From JAAGZL01 sp050290785 (GTDB taxonomy: Bacteria > Pseudomonadota > Gammaproteobacteria > Chromatiales > Chromatiaceae), in assembly GCA_050290785.1 (NCBI GenBank), contig JBNKIR010000001.1:62001-126000 (forward strand): a stretch of DNA of 64,000 bases, in the 5' to 3' direction. The notes below the pieces were generated by a model, which worked only from the letters and a program-made list of their open reading frames with translations, was not told where the DNA came from and did no database searches. This document shows, in pieces, positions 35,268 to 42,286 of this stretch (within the stretch, counting starts at the first letter, position 1; each line of letters opens with the position of its first letter). Position numbers and translations under genes: made by a program.

Positions 35268-36778
35268 GATATAGCAAGGGGATGAGATCCGGTATCCGTT
35301 ATATTCTCTTATCTCTGATCATCGCATTCGCCCTGACCGCCTGCGATACGGAAAGACAGGACCACACCATACGCATGGGGCTGACCACGGTCCCTAGCAA
35401 TCTCGATCCCAGATTTGCCACAGATGCGGTCTCATCACGTATCAACCGGCTTATCTACAGACGCATGGTAGAGTTTGATCAAAGCGGTATGCCGGTACCT
35501 TCCCTGGCCAGTTGGGAACAGATTACTCCGAGCCATTACCGTTTTACCCTGGGTGACAGCGGCAGGGACTTTCATCACGGCAAGAGGTTGCTGGCGCAGG
35601 ATGTGAAGGCCACTTACGAATATATCCTTGATCCAAAAAACGGCTCTCCACATCGTTCCACCGTGGATCTCATCCAGCACATGGAGATCCGGTCAGATGA
35701 CCAAATAGAGTTCTTTCTGAAGCGGCCGGACAGCCTGTTTCCCGGATATCTCCACATAGGTGTGCTTCCGGCCGATCTGATAGAGCAGGGACACCCCTTT
35801 AATACCGATCCGATCGGCAGCGGACCTTTCTCCTTTAAGGCATGGGAGCAACAGGGGGTTCCCAGGCTGATACGCACACGGGATCGGCAGCCGTTTGAGT
35901 TCATCCCGGTGACAGACCCCAGCGTGCGTATCCTCAAGTTGCTACGTGGTGAGATCGATATGTTGCAGAACGATCTGCCACCGGAACTCATCACCTATCT
36001 TTCCGGCCGGGAAGGTATACGCATACAGAGAAAACCGGGCAATAACTTTTCCTATCTGGGATTTAATCTGCAGGATGAAGATACCGGGCAACTCGAGGTA
36101 AGACGGGCCATCGCATTGGGTATAGATCGGGAGGCGATAATCAAATACTTTCTACGCGATGGGGCCAGACCGGCCCATGCACTGCTGACACCCGACCACT
36201 GGGCCGGGGCAAAGGGGCTGAGACCGATCCCGTTCGATCCGGGGCAGGCCAGGACCATACTCAACGGGCTTGGATATTCCAGGCGCCACCCGCTAAGGCT
36301 TAAGTTTAAGACATCTACAGATCCGTTTCGGGTGAGGCTGGCCACCCTGATCCAGAACCAGCTCTCCCAGATCGGGATAGAGATTGAGGTACAGACCAAT
36401 GATTGGGGCACCTTCTATGGCGATGTAAAACAGGGCCGATTCCAGCTATATAGTTTGGCGTGGGTTGGTATCAAGACACCCGACATCTTTCGATATGTAT
36501 TCCACAGCGACGCTGTTCCGCCCGATGGGGCCAACCGGGGGCGGTACAGCAGCAGGTTGGTCGATAGTCTCATCGACCAGGCGGAGGCGACGGCGGATTT
36601 CACCCAAAAGGCCCGGCTCTATCAGAGGATTCAGGGACAGCTGTTGGACGACCTGCCCTATGTCCCATTATGGTACGAAGATCATGTATTCATCAGCAGG
36701 GAGTATATCGATGGCTATATACTGGCCAGTGACGGTAACTATGACGGCCTGGAACAGGTGCAGATGAGTAAGAGATGA
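35264..36778 (+). CDS. peptide-type ABC transporter substrate-binding lipoprotein (DppA/OppA family)
   Basis: The 504-residue protein has a lipoprotein signal with lipobox LTAC (Cys27 counted from the GTG at 35264) and an SBP_bac_5 fold: TIRMGLTTVPSNLDPRFATDA, HHGKRLLAQDVKATYEYI, NTDPIGSGPFSFKAW and YLGFNLQDEDTG. Such proteins bind oligopeptides, murein peptides, nickel or opines. It overlaps the CYTH gene by 4 nt and an L,D-transpeptidase gene by 4 nt; two permease genes follow. The neighbour suggests cell-wall peptides as ligand, which is inference. Confidence 0.93.
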   Translation: MRYSKGMRSGIRYILLSLIIAFALTACDTERQDHTIRMGLTTVPSNLDPRFATDAVSSRINRLIYRRMVEFDQSGMPVPSLASWEQITPSHYRFTLGDSGRDFHHGKRLLAQDVKATYEYILDPKNGSPHRSTVDLIQHMEIRSDDQIEFFLKRPDSLFPGYLHIGVLPADLIEQGHPFNTDPIGSGPFSFKAWEQQGVPRLIRTRDRQPFEFIPVTDPSVRILKLLRGEIDMLQNDLPPELITYLSGREGIRIQRKPGNNFSYLGFNLQDEDTGQLEVRRAIALGIDREAIIKYFLRDGARPAHALLTPDHWAGAKGLRPIPFDPGQARTILNGLGYSRRHPLRLKFKTSTDPFRVRLATLIQNQLSQIGIEIEVQTNDWGTFYGDVKQGRFQLYSLAWVGIKTPDIFRYVFHSDAVPPDGANRGRYSSRLVDSLIDQAEATADFTQKARLYQRIQGQLLDDLPYVPLWYEDHVFISREYIDGYILASDGNYDGLEQVQMSKR

Positions 36779-37260
36779 AACTGGAACGCATCATCAGAAT
36801 AGATCTGGAGAGGCAGATGCTCTCTCTGTACCTGGGCCACGAGCAGATAGCCTCCTATCCGGTCTCTACATCCACATATGGTCCGGGCGAGGAGATGGGG
36901 AGCGGCCAAACGCCAAGGGGCCTGCACAGGATCAGGATCAAGCTGGGTGCCGGTCTGCCGGTAAACAGCGTGTTTGTAGGGCGGCGCCCGACCGGTGAGA
37001 TATACACCCCGGAACTTGCGGCGGAGTATCCGGACAGAGATTGGATACTCACCCGTATTCTGTGGCTGACCGGCCTGGAGCAGGGTAAAAACCGGGGAGG
37101 GGACAGAGACACCCTGCGGCGCTTTATCTACATCCATGGCTGTCCTGACTCGGAACCTATGGGCATACCGGCCTCTCACGGCTGTATCAGGATGAGAAAC
37201 AGCGATCTGCTGGAGCTGTTTGAACTGGTGGACAGTGACACACTGGTGGATATCGTCTGA
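36775..37260 (+). CDS. YkuD-type L,D-transpeptidase domain protein without a signal peptide
   Basis: The 161-residue protein is nearly all YkuD domain. IDLERQMLSLYLGHEQIASYPVSTS opens the fold, His121 lies in YIHGCPD, and the active-site block is SHGCIRMRN with nucleophile Cys137 and His135. L,D-transpeptidases form 3-3 cross-links or attach proteins to peptidoglycan, and some relatives act as L,D-carboxypeptidases. No signal peptide or membrane segment is visible, so a cytoplasmic location is predicted unless the start is wrong. It overlaps both neighbours (4 nt and 1 nt) inside a peptide ABC operon. Confidence 0.9.
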   Translation: MKLERIIRIDLERQMLSLYLGHEQIASYPVSTSTYGPGEEMGSGQTPRGLHRIRIKLGAGLPVNSVFVGRRPTGEIYTPELAAEYPDRDWILTRILWLTGLEQGKNRGGDRDTLRRFIYIHGCPDSEPMGIPASHGCIRMRNSDLLELFELVDSDTLVDIV

Positions 37261-38186
37261 TGCACCTTATTATCTCCAGGTTATCCAGCGCCCTGTTGGT
37301 GATCATCGGTGTAGTGTGCATGGTGTTCATGCTGATCCATCTGGTCCCGGGAGATCCGGTGGAGGTGATGCTGGGTGAGTCGGCGCAACCGGCAGATCGT
37401 ATGGCGCTCAGGGCCACTCTGGGGCTGGATCTACCGCTGCATGAGCAGTTGTTCAACTATTTTCAGGGACTGGCCCGGATGGATCTGGGGAGCTCCCTGC
37501 ACACCCAGAGGCCGATCGCAGATATACTGGCGGAGAGGTTGCCGGCAACTCTGGAGCTGGCCGCTTACGCCCTGTTGTTTGCCATGGTTGTGGCCGTTCC
37601 GCTAGGCATAATGGCAGCATTGAGGAGGGATAGCCTGGCCGATATCGGCGCCATGGGTCTCTCCATGCTGGGTATCTCCATACCCAACTTCTGGATGGGG
37701 CCTATCCTGATTCTTATCTTCTCGCTCTGGCTGGGATTGACCCCGGTCAGTGGTCGTAGCGGGGTGGTCAGCGTGATCCTGCCGACCATCACCCTGGGCA
37801 CTGCCCTGGCAGCTATCCTGGCGCGCATGGTGCGCAGCAGCCTGCTGGAGGTGCTGAACGAAGATTTCGTGCGCACGGCCAGGGCCAAGGGCATGCCGGA
37901 GAGGGTGGTGATCTGGCGCCACGCCATGCGCAATGCCTGGCTACCGGTCATCACCCTGCTGGGGCTGCAACTGGGTGCGCTACTGGGAGGTGCCGTCATT
38001 ACGGAAACGGTCTTCTCCTGGCCGGGCATTGGATCTCTCCTGGTAGAGGCGATCCAGAAACGTGACTATCAGGTGGTGCAGGGGTGTGTACTGCTGATCA
38101 GCCTGGCCTACGTGGTGGTCAACACCCTCACCGATCTGCTCTATGTCGCCATAGACCCACGCATCCGCATGGGTGAAGACAAATGA
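37260..38186 (+). CDS. peptide ABC transporter permease, DppB/OppB-like
   Basis: The 308-residue protein has six predicted membrane helices. It has the family N-terminus (VIIGVVCMVFMLIHLVPGDPV) and the coupling motif EVLNEDFVRTARAKGMPERVVIWRHAMRNA about 60 residues before the end of the core. It pairs with the DppC-like permease that follows by 4-nt overlap. The first base is shared with the L,D-transpeptidase stop (TGATG-type junction). No ATPase gene follows, so energy must come from subunits encoded elsewhere. Confidence 0.95.
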   Translation: MHLIISRLSSALLVIIGVVCMVFMLIHLVPGDPVEVMLGESAQPADRMALRATLGLDLPLHEQLFNYFQGLARMDLGSSLHTQRPIADILAERLPATLELAAYALLFAMVVAVPLGIMAALRRDSLADIGAMGLSMLGISIPNFWMGPILILIFSLWLGLTPVSGRSGVVSVILPTITLGTALAAILARMVRSSLLEVLNEDFVRTARAKGMPERVVIWRHAMRNAWLPVITLLGLQLGALLGGAVITETVFSWPGIGSLLVEAIQKRDYQVVQGCVLLISLAYVVVNTLTDLLYVAIDPRIRMGEDK

Positions 38187-38980
38187 GATACAGGATATTT
38201 ATCTCTCTAATCGCACTGTGGATGCTGGCAGCGGTTATAGGTCCCACGCTGCCATTGAGTCCGAATCAGGTGGATCTGCATCAGATCCTGTCCTCACCAT
38301 CTGCCGAAGAGGTGCTTGGAAACGATGAACTGGGCCGGCCGGTGCTGGACCGTCTGATAATAGGCGCCCAGACCTCCTTTCTGGTCGCCATCTGGGTCGT
38401 GGTCATCTCCGCCTGCATCGGCACTACACTGGGTGCCTTTGCCGCATACTCAGGTGGTATGGCCGATCTGTTGCTGGTGCGGGTGATCGATATATTCCTG
38501 GCCTTTCCCGGCATCCTCCTGGCCATAGCCCTGGCCGGGGTCATGGGCCCGGGGATAGACAATGTGATCATCGCACTCTCGATAGTAGGGTGGGTGGGAT
38601 ATGCCAGACTCACCCGCGCCCAGGTCTTATCCCTGAAGCACAGGGATCATGTAGTGGCGGCGATAGCATTGGGGCAGAGGACCGTCCCGATAATCAGAAA
38701 ACATCTATTGCCGTTGATAGCCGCACCCCTGATCATCGAGGCCACATTCGGTATAGCCGGTATCGTCATCGCAGAGGCCGGGCTGTCGTTTCTCGGCCTG
38801 GGGGTACAGCCACCGCAGGCATCCTGGGGCAGCATGATCCGGGATGGGACCAGATACATGCTGGTTGCGCCGCACCTGGTGTTGGCCCCGGGGATATGCA
38901 TCATGCTGGTGGTGTTGTCGATAAATCTATTGGGTGACAGGCTGCGGGATCGCATGGATGTGAAAAGTCTCGACAGCTGA
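38183..38980 (+). CDS. peptide ABC transporter permease, DppC/OppC-like
   Basis: The 265-residue protein has six helices and the OppC-type pattern. EVLGNDELGRPVLDRLIIGAQTS lies in the first periplasmic loop, and the coupling motif GYARLTRAQVLSLKHRDHVVAAIALGQ follows. AGIVIAEAGLSFLGLGVQPPQASWGSMI is near the end. It forms the translocation channel with the preceding permease. The operon ends here, without DppD/DppF ATPases; a hairpin follows. Confidence 0.95.
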   Translation: MRYRIFISLIALWMLAAVIGPTLPLSPNQVDLHQILSSPSAEEVLGNDELGRPVLDRLIIGAQTSFLVAIWVVVISACIGTTLGAFAAYSGGMADLLLVRVIDIFLAFPGILLAIALAGVMGPGIDNVIIALSIVGWVGYARLTRAQVLSLKHRDHVVAAIALGQRTVPIIRKHLLPLIAAPLIIEATFGIAGIVIAEAGLSFLGLGVQPPQASWGSMIRDGTRYMLVAPHLVLAPGICIMLVVLSINLLGDRLRDRMDVKSLDS

Positions 38981-38986
38981 TTGAGA

Positions 38987-39005
38987 AGCCCAGCGTTGCT
39001 GGGCT
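38987..39005. terminator. strong hairpin after the peptide ABC operon, no T-run
   Basis: AGCCCAGC and GCTGGGCT form a perfect 8-bp stem with a GTT loop shortly after the DppC-like stop. There is no following T-run on either strand, so Rho-independent termination is uncertain; it may instead protect the 3' end. Confidence 0.4.
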
Positions 39006-39083
39006 CGGCTTGGGAATGAACAAGATCGGGATCAGACAATAAAAGGATAAGAATTACTCTTCGTTACTGTATCCATCACCTGT

Positions 39084-39479
39084 CTACTGAACAAAGAAGC
39101 TGGTGAAGAACAGGTCTTTTATGCTGTTTTTACCTGTCTGCTGCTTGATGACCTTGCCGATTGCGCTTAGTGCAGTCTGCCTGAATCTCTCCTTGCCCTT
39201 GGGATCCTGCAGGTCTGCCCCCTTCTGATCACCCAGCAAGAGGAGTAGTTCATGGCGCAATGCCGGGGCATGCAGCTGAACATCCTGAAGACTACCCTGG
39301 TCGGTTACCATTAACTGAATGTCACATCTGGCATATCTGGCCTTGCCATTAACATTAGCTATCAGTGATGGCATCAGGGAATAATATACGGCAGCCTTCT
39401 TCTCCCCGTCATCGGCGACCGCAAAACCGGTATAGAGTAATGAGTAGGTTAGCATCAGCAGCGAGATTAAACGCTTCAT
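39084..39479 (-). CDS. FliL-like protein with a signal peptide
   Basis: The 131-residue protein starts with a cleavable-looking signal peptide (to about residue 22, FAVA) and has the FliL-type sequence YYSLMPSLIANVNGKARYARCDIQLMV followed by ALRHELLLLLGDQKGADLQDPKGKERFRQTALSAI and a final LFFTSFFVQ. FliL is normally anchored by one membrane helix at the flagellar motor. Here the N-terminus could be cleaved, giving a periplasmic protein. No flagellar genes are nearby, so it is probably a FliL paralogue of unknown role. Confidence 0.8.
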   Translation of the reverse strand: MKRLISLLMLTYSLLYTGFAVADDGEKKAAVYYSLMPSLIANVNGKARYARCDIQLMVTDQGSLQDVQLHAPALRHELLLLLGDQKGADLQDPKGKERFRQTALSAIGKVIKQQTGKNSIKDLFFTSFFVQ

Positions 39480-39557
39480 TTTCCTTAAAATCCTGTTATA
39501 ACAATCGTCACAGACGTTATCGGCACAAGAATTAAAAACTTAATTGGAAATTTTGCT

Positions 39558-40604
39558 ATGAGCCACGGGCCATTGATGTTCGACCTGACGGGTTTGGAGA
39601 TAACCCTGGAAGAGCGCGAAATGCTGGAGCATCCTGCTGCGGGAGGGATCATCCTGTTCAGCAGAAATTATGAGTCACCGGAGCAATTACAAGGACTTAT
39701 CAAGCAGATCCATGAGATCAGAAGGCCTGAGTTGTTGATTGCGGTAGACCAGGAGGGGGGCAGGGTACAGCGTTTTAAAGATGGATTCGTAAGGCTTCCT
39801 CCAGCATCCTGGTTTGGTGAACTGCATGAGGGTAACAACAAGGCGGCACGGGCGACGGCCCAGTCTGTCGGATGGTTGATGGCAGCGGAACTGAGGGCGG
39901 TGGGGGTGGATTTCAGTTTTGCACCGGTCCTGGACCTGGGATATGGCACCAGTAGCGTCATAGGCGACCGGGCCTTCCATAAAAAACCGACTGTGGTCTC
40001 GGAACTGGCATACTCCTGGATGCGTGGGGTGCATGAGGCCGGAATGGCTGCGGTAGGGAAGCACTTCCCCGGACACGGCGGGGTTGAGGAGGACTCTCAT
40101 CTCGCCTTGCCTGTCGATAGACGCCCACCTGAGGATATTTGGACGGCAGATCTCATCCCGTTTCAACGTATGATTGAGAACGGACTGGAGGCGATTATGC
40201 CCGCCCATGTGATATTCGAGAACCTGTCGTCTGAACTGGCCGGTTTTTCCACCTTCTGGCTTAGAGATGTCCTGCGGAAAAGGCTGCGGTTCCAAGGTGT
40301 TATCTTCAGCGATGATCTGACCATGGCGGCAGCGGATGCGGCTGGCGACTACATAGATCGGGCTCGGGCCGCGTTAGATGCCGGCTGCGATATGATACTG
40401 GTGTGTAACAATCAGGATGGCGCCATACAGGTATTGGAAGAGTTGGTGGATTATCGGGATCCTGCGGCTCAGGTGCGTATGGTAAGGATGCACGGCCGTG
40501 GTCATGTAAACAGAGATGAGATACATTTGGATCCGCGTTGGAAAACGGCGGTGGACGCGATCGCCAGATACGAAGAGTCTCCATCTCTTAATCTGGATAT
40601 CTAA
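39558..40604 (+). CDS. nagZ: beta-N-acetylhexosaminidase NagZ
   Basis: The 348-residue cytoplasmic protein belongs to glycoside hydrolase family 3. Visible marks are AVDQEGGRVQRFKDGF, the substrate and catalytic loop KHFPGHGGVEEDSHLALP, and the nucleophile region FSDDLTMAA (Asp in the SDD element). NagZ removes GlcNAc from anhydro-muropeptides during cell-wall recycling. Here it precedes hpt by 10 nt. Its closeness to a peptide ABC importer and an L,D-transpeptidase gives a cell-wall turnover theme to this part of the window. Confidence 0.96.
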   Translation: MSHGPLMFDLTGLEITLEEREMLEHPAAGGIILFSRNYESPEQLQGLIKQIHEIRRPELLIAVDQEGGRVQRFKDGFVRLPPASWFGELHEGNNKAARATAQSVGWLMAAELRAVGVDFSFAPVLDLGYGTSSVIGDRAFHKKPTVVSELAYSWMRGVHEAGMAAVGKHFPGHGGVEEDSHLALPVDRRPPEDIWTADLIPFQRMIENGLEAIMPAHVIFENLSSELAGFSTFWLRDVLRKRLRFQGVIFSDDLTMAAADAAGDYIDRARAALDAGCDMILVCNNQDGAIQVLEELVDYRDPAAQVRMVRMHGRGHVNRDEIHLDPRWKTAVDAIARYEESPSLNLDI

Positions 40605-40614
40605 GGGTTACTAA

Positions 40615-41178
40615 ATGGCTATAGACGCTAAAACAGCTCAAGCAGTATACGATCAGGCAGATATGCTCTATTCGGAACAGGATGTGGAGTCTGCGCTGGA
40701 CAGAATGTCTAGTGAGATAACCAAACGGCTCGCAGCAAAAGATCCGATAGTCCTCTGCATAATGAACGGCGGCCTTATTGCGACCGGAAGGCTTCTCCCG
40801 AAGCTGGATTTCCCCCTGCGGGTGGACTATCTCCACGCCAGCAGATATCACGGCCAGACATCTGCTGGTGAGCTTAACTGGTTGAAAAGGAATCATCAGG
40901 ATCTGGAGGATCAGAATGTCATCATTATCGACGACATCCTTGACGAGGGTATCACGCTCCAGGCCATAGTGGATTTCTGTCATGAAATGAAGGTGGCCAG
41001 TGTTTTTACGGCGGTGGTGGTAGAGAAACTCCATGACCGGAGCAACGGCTTCCGGGCCGACTTTGTAGGGTTACAGGTAGAAGACAGATATGTGTTTGGA
41101 TACGGTATGGACTATAAGGGATACCTGAGGAACGCCCCCGGTATCTTCGCAGTCAGTGAAGAACACCAGGGGGATTAG
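40615..41178 (+). CDS. hpt: hypoxanthine-guanine phosphoribosyltransferase
   Basis: The 187-residue protein has the type I PRTase fold with the PRPP-binding motif VIIIDDILDEGITLQAI (residues about 101-117) and an early LCIMNGGLIATGRLL loop. It salvages hypoxanthine and guanine to nucleotides using PRPP. The nagZ-hpt pairing is common in Gammaproteobacteria. The late AGxDPGFR-like segment is represented by FRADFVGLQVEDRYVFGYGMDYKGYLRN. Confidence 0.92.
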   Translation: MAIDAKTAQAVYDQADMLYSEQDVESALDRMSSEITKRLAAKDPIVLCIMNGGLIATGRLLPKLDFPLRVDYLHASRYHGQTSAGELNWLKRNHQDLEDQNVIIIDDILDEGITLQAIVDFCHEMKVASVFTAVVVEKLHDRSNGFRADFVGLQVEDRYVFGYGMDYKGYLRNAPGIFAVSEEHQGD

Positions 41179-41196
41179 ATTTCTGTATCTATTCTG

Positions 41197-41361
41197 TTAT
41201 TCCGCTTCCTCTACAGGGGTCTTTTTTTCCTGATTCTTGGAATAGAGATAAACCACCAGGTTCTTAGCCAGGAACATGATGGTTATAAAACACAATCCAA
41301 TCAGAAAGCCCAACCAGGGTTTTGTCTGTAATATCGTGATAAACCAAAGTGAATTTCCCAT
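41197..41361 (-). CDS. 54-residue single-span membrane protein
   Basis: An ATG at 41361 follows a strong GAAGGA ribosome binding site and opens a 54-codon frame. The product starts MGNSLWFITILQTKPWL, has a membrane helix at about residues 16-40 and ends with a charged tail (SKNQEKKTPVEEAE). No family is recognised. It is convergent with hpt and 19 nt from it. The ribosome binding site, hydrophobic span and clear polarity make a real gene likely, but nothing in the sequence tells its role. Confidence 0.6.
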   Translation of the reverse strand: MGNSLWFITILQTKPWLGFLIGLCFITIMFLAKNLVVYLYSKNQEKKTPVEEAE

Positions 41362-41686
41362 CGCGACATCCTTCTAAATATTGATACTGAAGCGTATAGC
41401 TAGTGGAGTTATATGTACTTTCCCAAATTCAAGCAATGACATTCTTCAATCAGAAGGCAAAATCTGGCGTATTGCCGTTTAATTAGCATCTGATTGATTA
41501 TTTTGAATAAAATCACACTCTTATATCCTGACTTATACTGCGTAGCTCTGTGGTCTAACCCAGAAGATATACAAAATGGAGAGGGGGGATGTACTGAATA
41601 AATAGTTCAGGATGCTTAATAGCATACGGGTGGAAATAGGGTGGTTGCCGATAAAAATGCATGTTCGGCAACCACCATTAATGACA
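41362..41686. other. intergenic stretch with a strong hairpin
   Basis: This 325-bp stretch upstream of the 54-residue protein gene and downstream of the repeat lipoprotein gene holds no further gene I can support. It must contain the promoter of the small gene. The hairpin at 41640-41676 is its main structure. Confidence 0.6.
41640..41676 (-). terminator. long-stem hairpin after the repeat lipoprotein gene
   Basis: GGTGGTTGCCGA (41640-41651) and TCGGCAACCACC (41665-41676) form a perfect 12-bp stem with a 13-nt loop, 10 nt after the lipoprotein stop codon on the minus strand. The T-run after it is weak. Most likely a terminator or 3'-end stabiliser of the lipoprotein mRNA. Confidence 0.65.
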
Positions 41687-41980
41687 TTACTTTGTAATAT
41701 CCTCAGCGGCAGGTGCGGCCTCTTCAGCGGCAGGTGCGGCCTCTTCAGCAGCAGGTGCGGCCTCTTCAGCAGCAGGTGCGGCCTCTTCAGCGGCAGGTGC
41801 GGCCTCTTCAGCGGCAGGTGCGGCCTCTTCAGCGGCAGGTGCGGCCTCTTCAGCGGCAGGTGCTTGATTTTCGGTTGCAGGAACAGTGGCAGGCAACTTA
41901 GCCTTTGATTCGTCAGGTGAATCTCCGCCGCAAGCAGTTAGTATGTATGAGAAAAAGACGATAGTTAGCAGTTTTTTCAT
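41687..41980 (-). CDS. small lipoprotein with AAPAAEE tandem repeats
   Basis: The 97-residue protein has a lipoprotein signal (MKKLLTIVFFSYILTACGG, Cys17). After a short spacer, residues 40-97 consist of seven exact copies of APAAEEA plus a last partial copy and ITK. The mature protein should be an elongated acidic Ala/Pro-rich stalk tethered to a membrane. Such low-complexity lipoproteins often act as spacers or envelope tethers, but no function is known here. Copy number could vary by slippage in the DNA repeat. Confidence 0.8.
   Translation of the reverse strand: MKKLLTIVFFSYILTACGGDSPDESKAKLPATVPATENQAPAAEEAAPAAEEAAPAAEEAAPAAEEAAPAAEEAAPAAEEAAPAAEEAAPAAEDITK
41699..41863. repeat. 21-bp tandem repeat inside the lipoprotein gene
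   Basis: A 21-bp unit (seven codons) is repeated about eight times. Units differ only at a silent site, where CAGCGG alternates with CAGCAG, showing recent duplication with few changes. The unit length keeps the reading frame, so gain or loss changes stalk length only. Confidence 0.95.
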
Positions 41981-42286
41981 GAGGACCTCTTTATTCCAGT
42001 TATTATTAAAGGACTGGCGTGATTACAGTATATTGACCTGCAATCATATGACCGTATGTATTACTGGTTATTTTCAGCGATAGTCCGTTTTTATACTTCG
42101 GTCATTCTGCCATTATATAGGATAAAGTGTTACAGTTGATCACTTCGTCATGGGGTAAATAATATCTTTTATATACAAATAGATAGATATATAAATTAAT
42201 GTAAATATATAATATATGGGCCATAACTTCTCTATGGTCTGGACACGTGTATCAGGGAAGTTTGATAATGTCATAGATGTTGGGCA
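41981..42286. other. A+T-rich intergenic stretch
   Basis: This 306-bp stretch lies upstream of the repeat lipoprotein gene and downstream of the EF-G gene, both on minus. It is very A+T-rich at 42160-42220. It should hold the lipoprotein promoter; I see no gene and no clear terminator for the EF-G gene. Confidence 0.5.

Noticed and set aside
39687..40295. 202-codon minus-strand open frame inside nagZ
   Set aside because: Opposite a full-length, well-conserved NagZ with its catalytic motif; no own signals.
41612..41908. Plus-strand frame with CGLFSGR-type repeats opposite the lipoprotein gene
   Set aside because: The repeats are the antisense reading of the 21-bp tandem units; the minus frame has a lipobox and a start with proper context.
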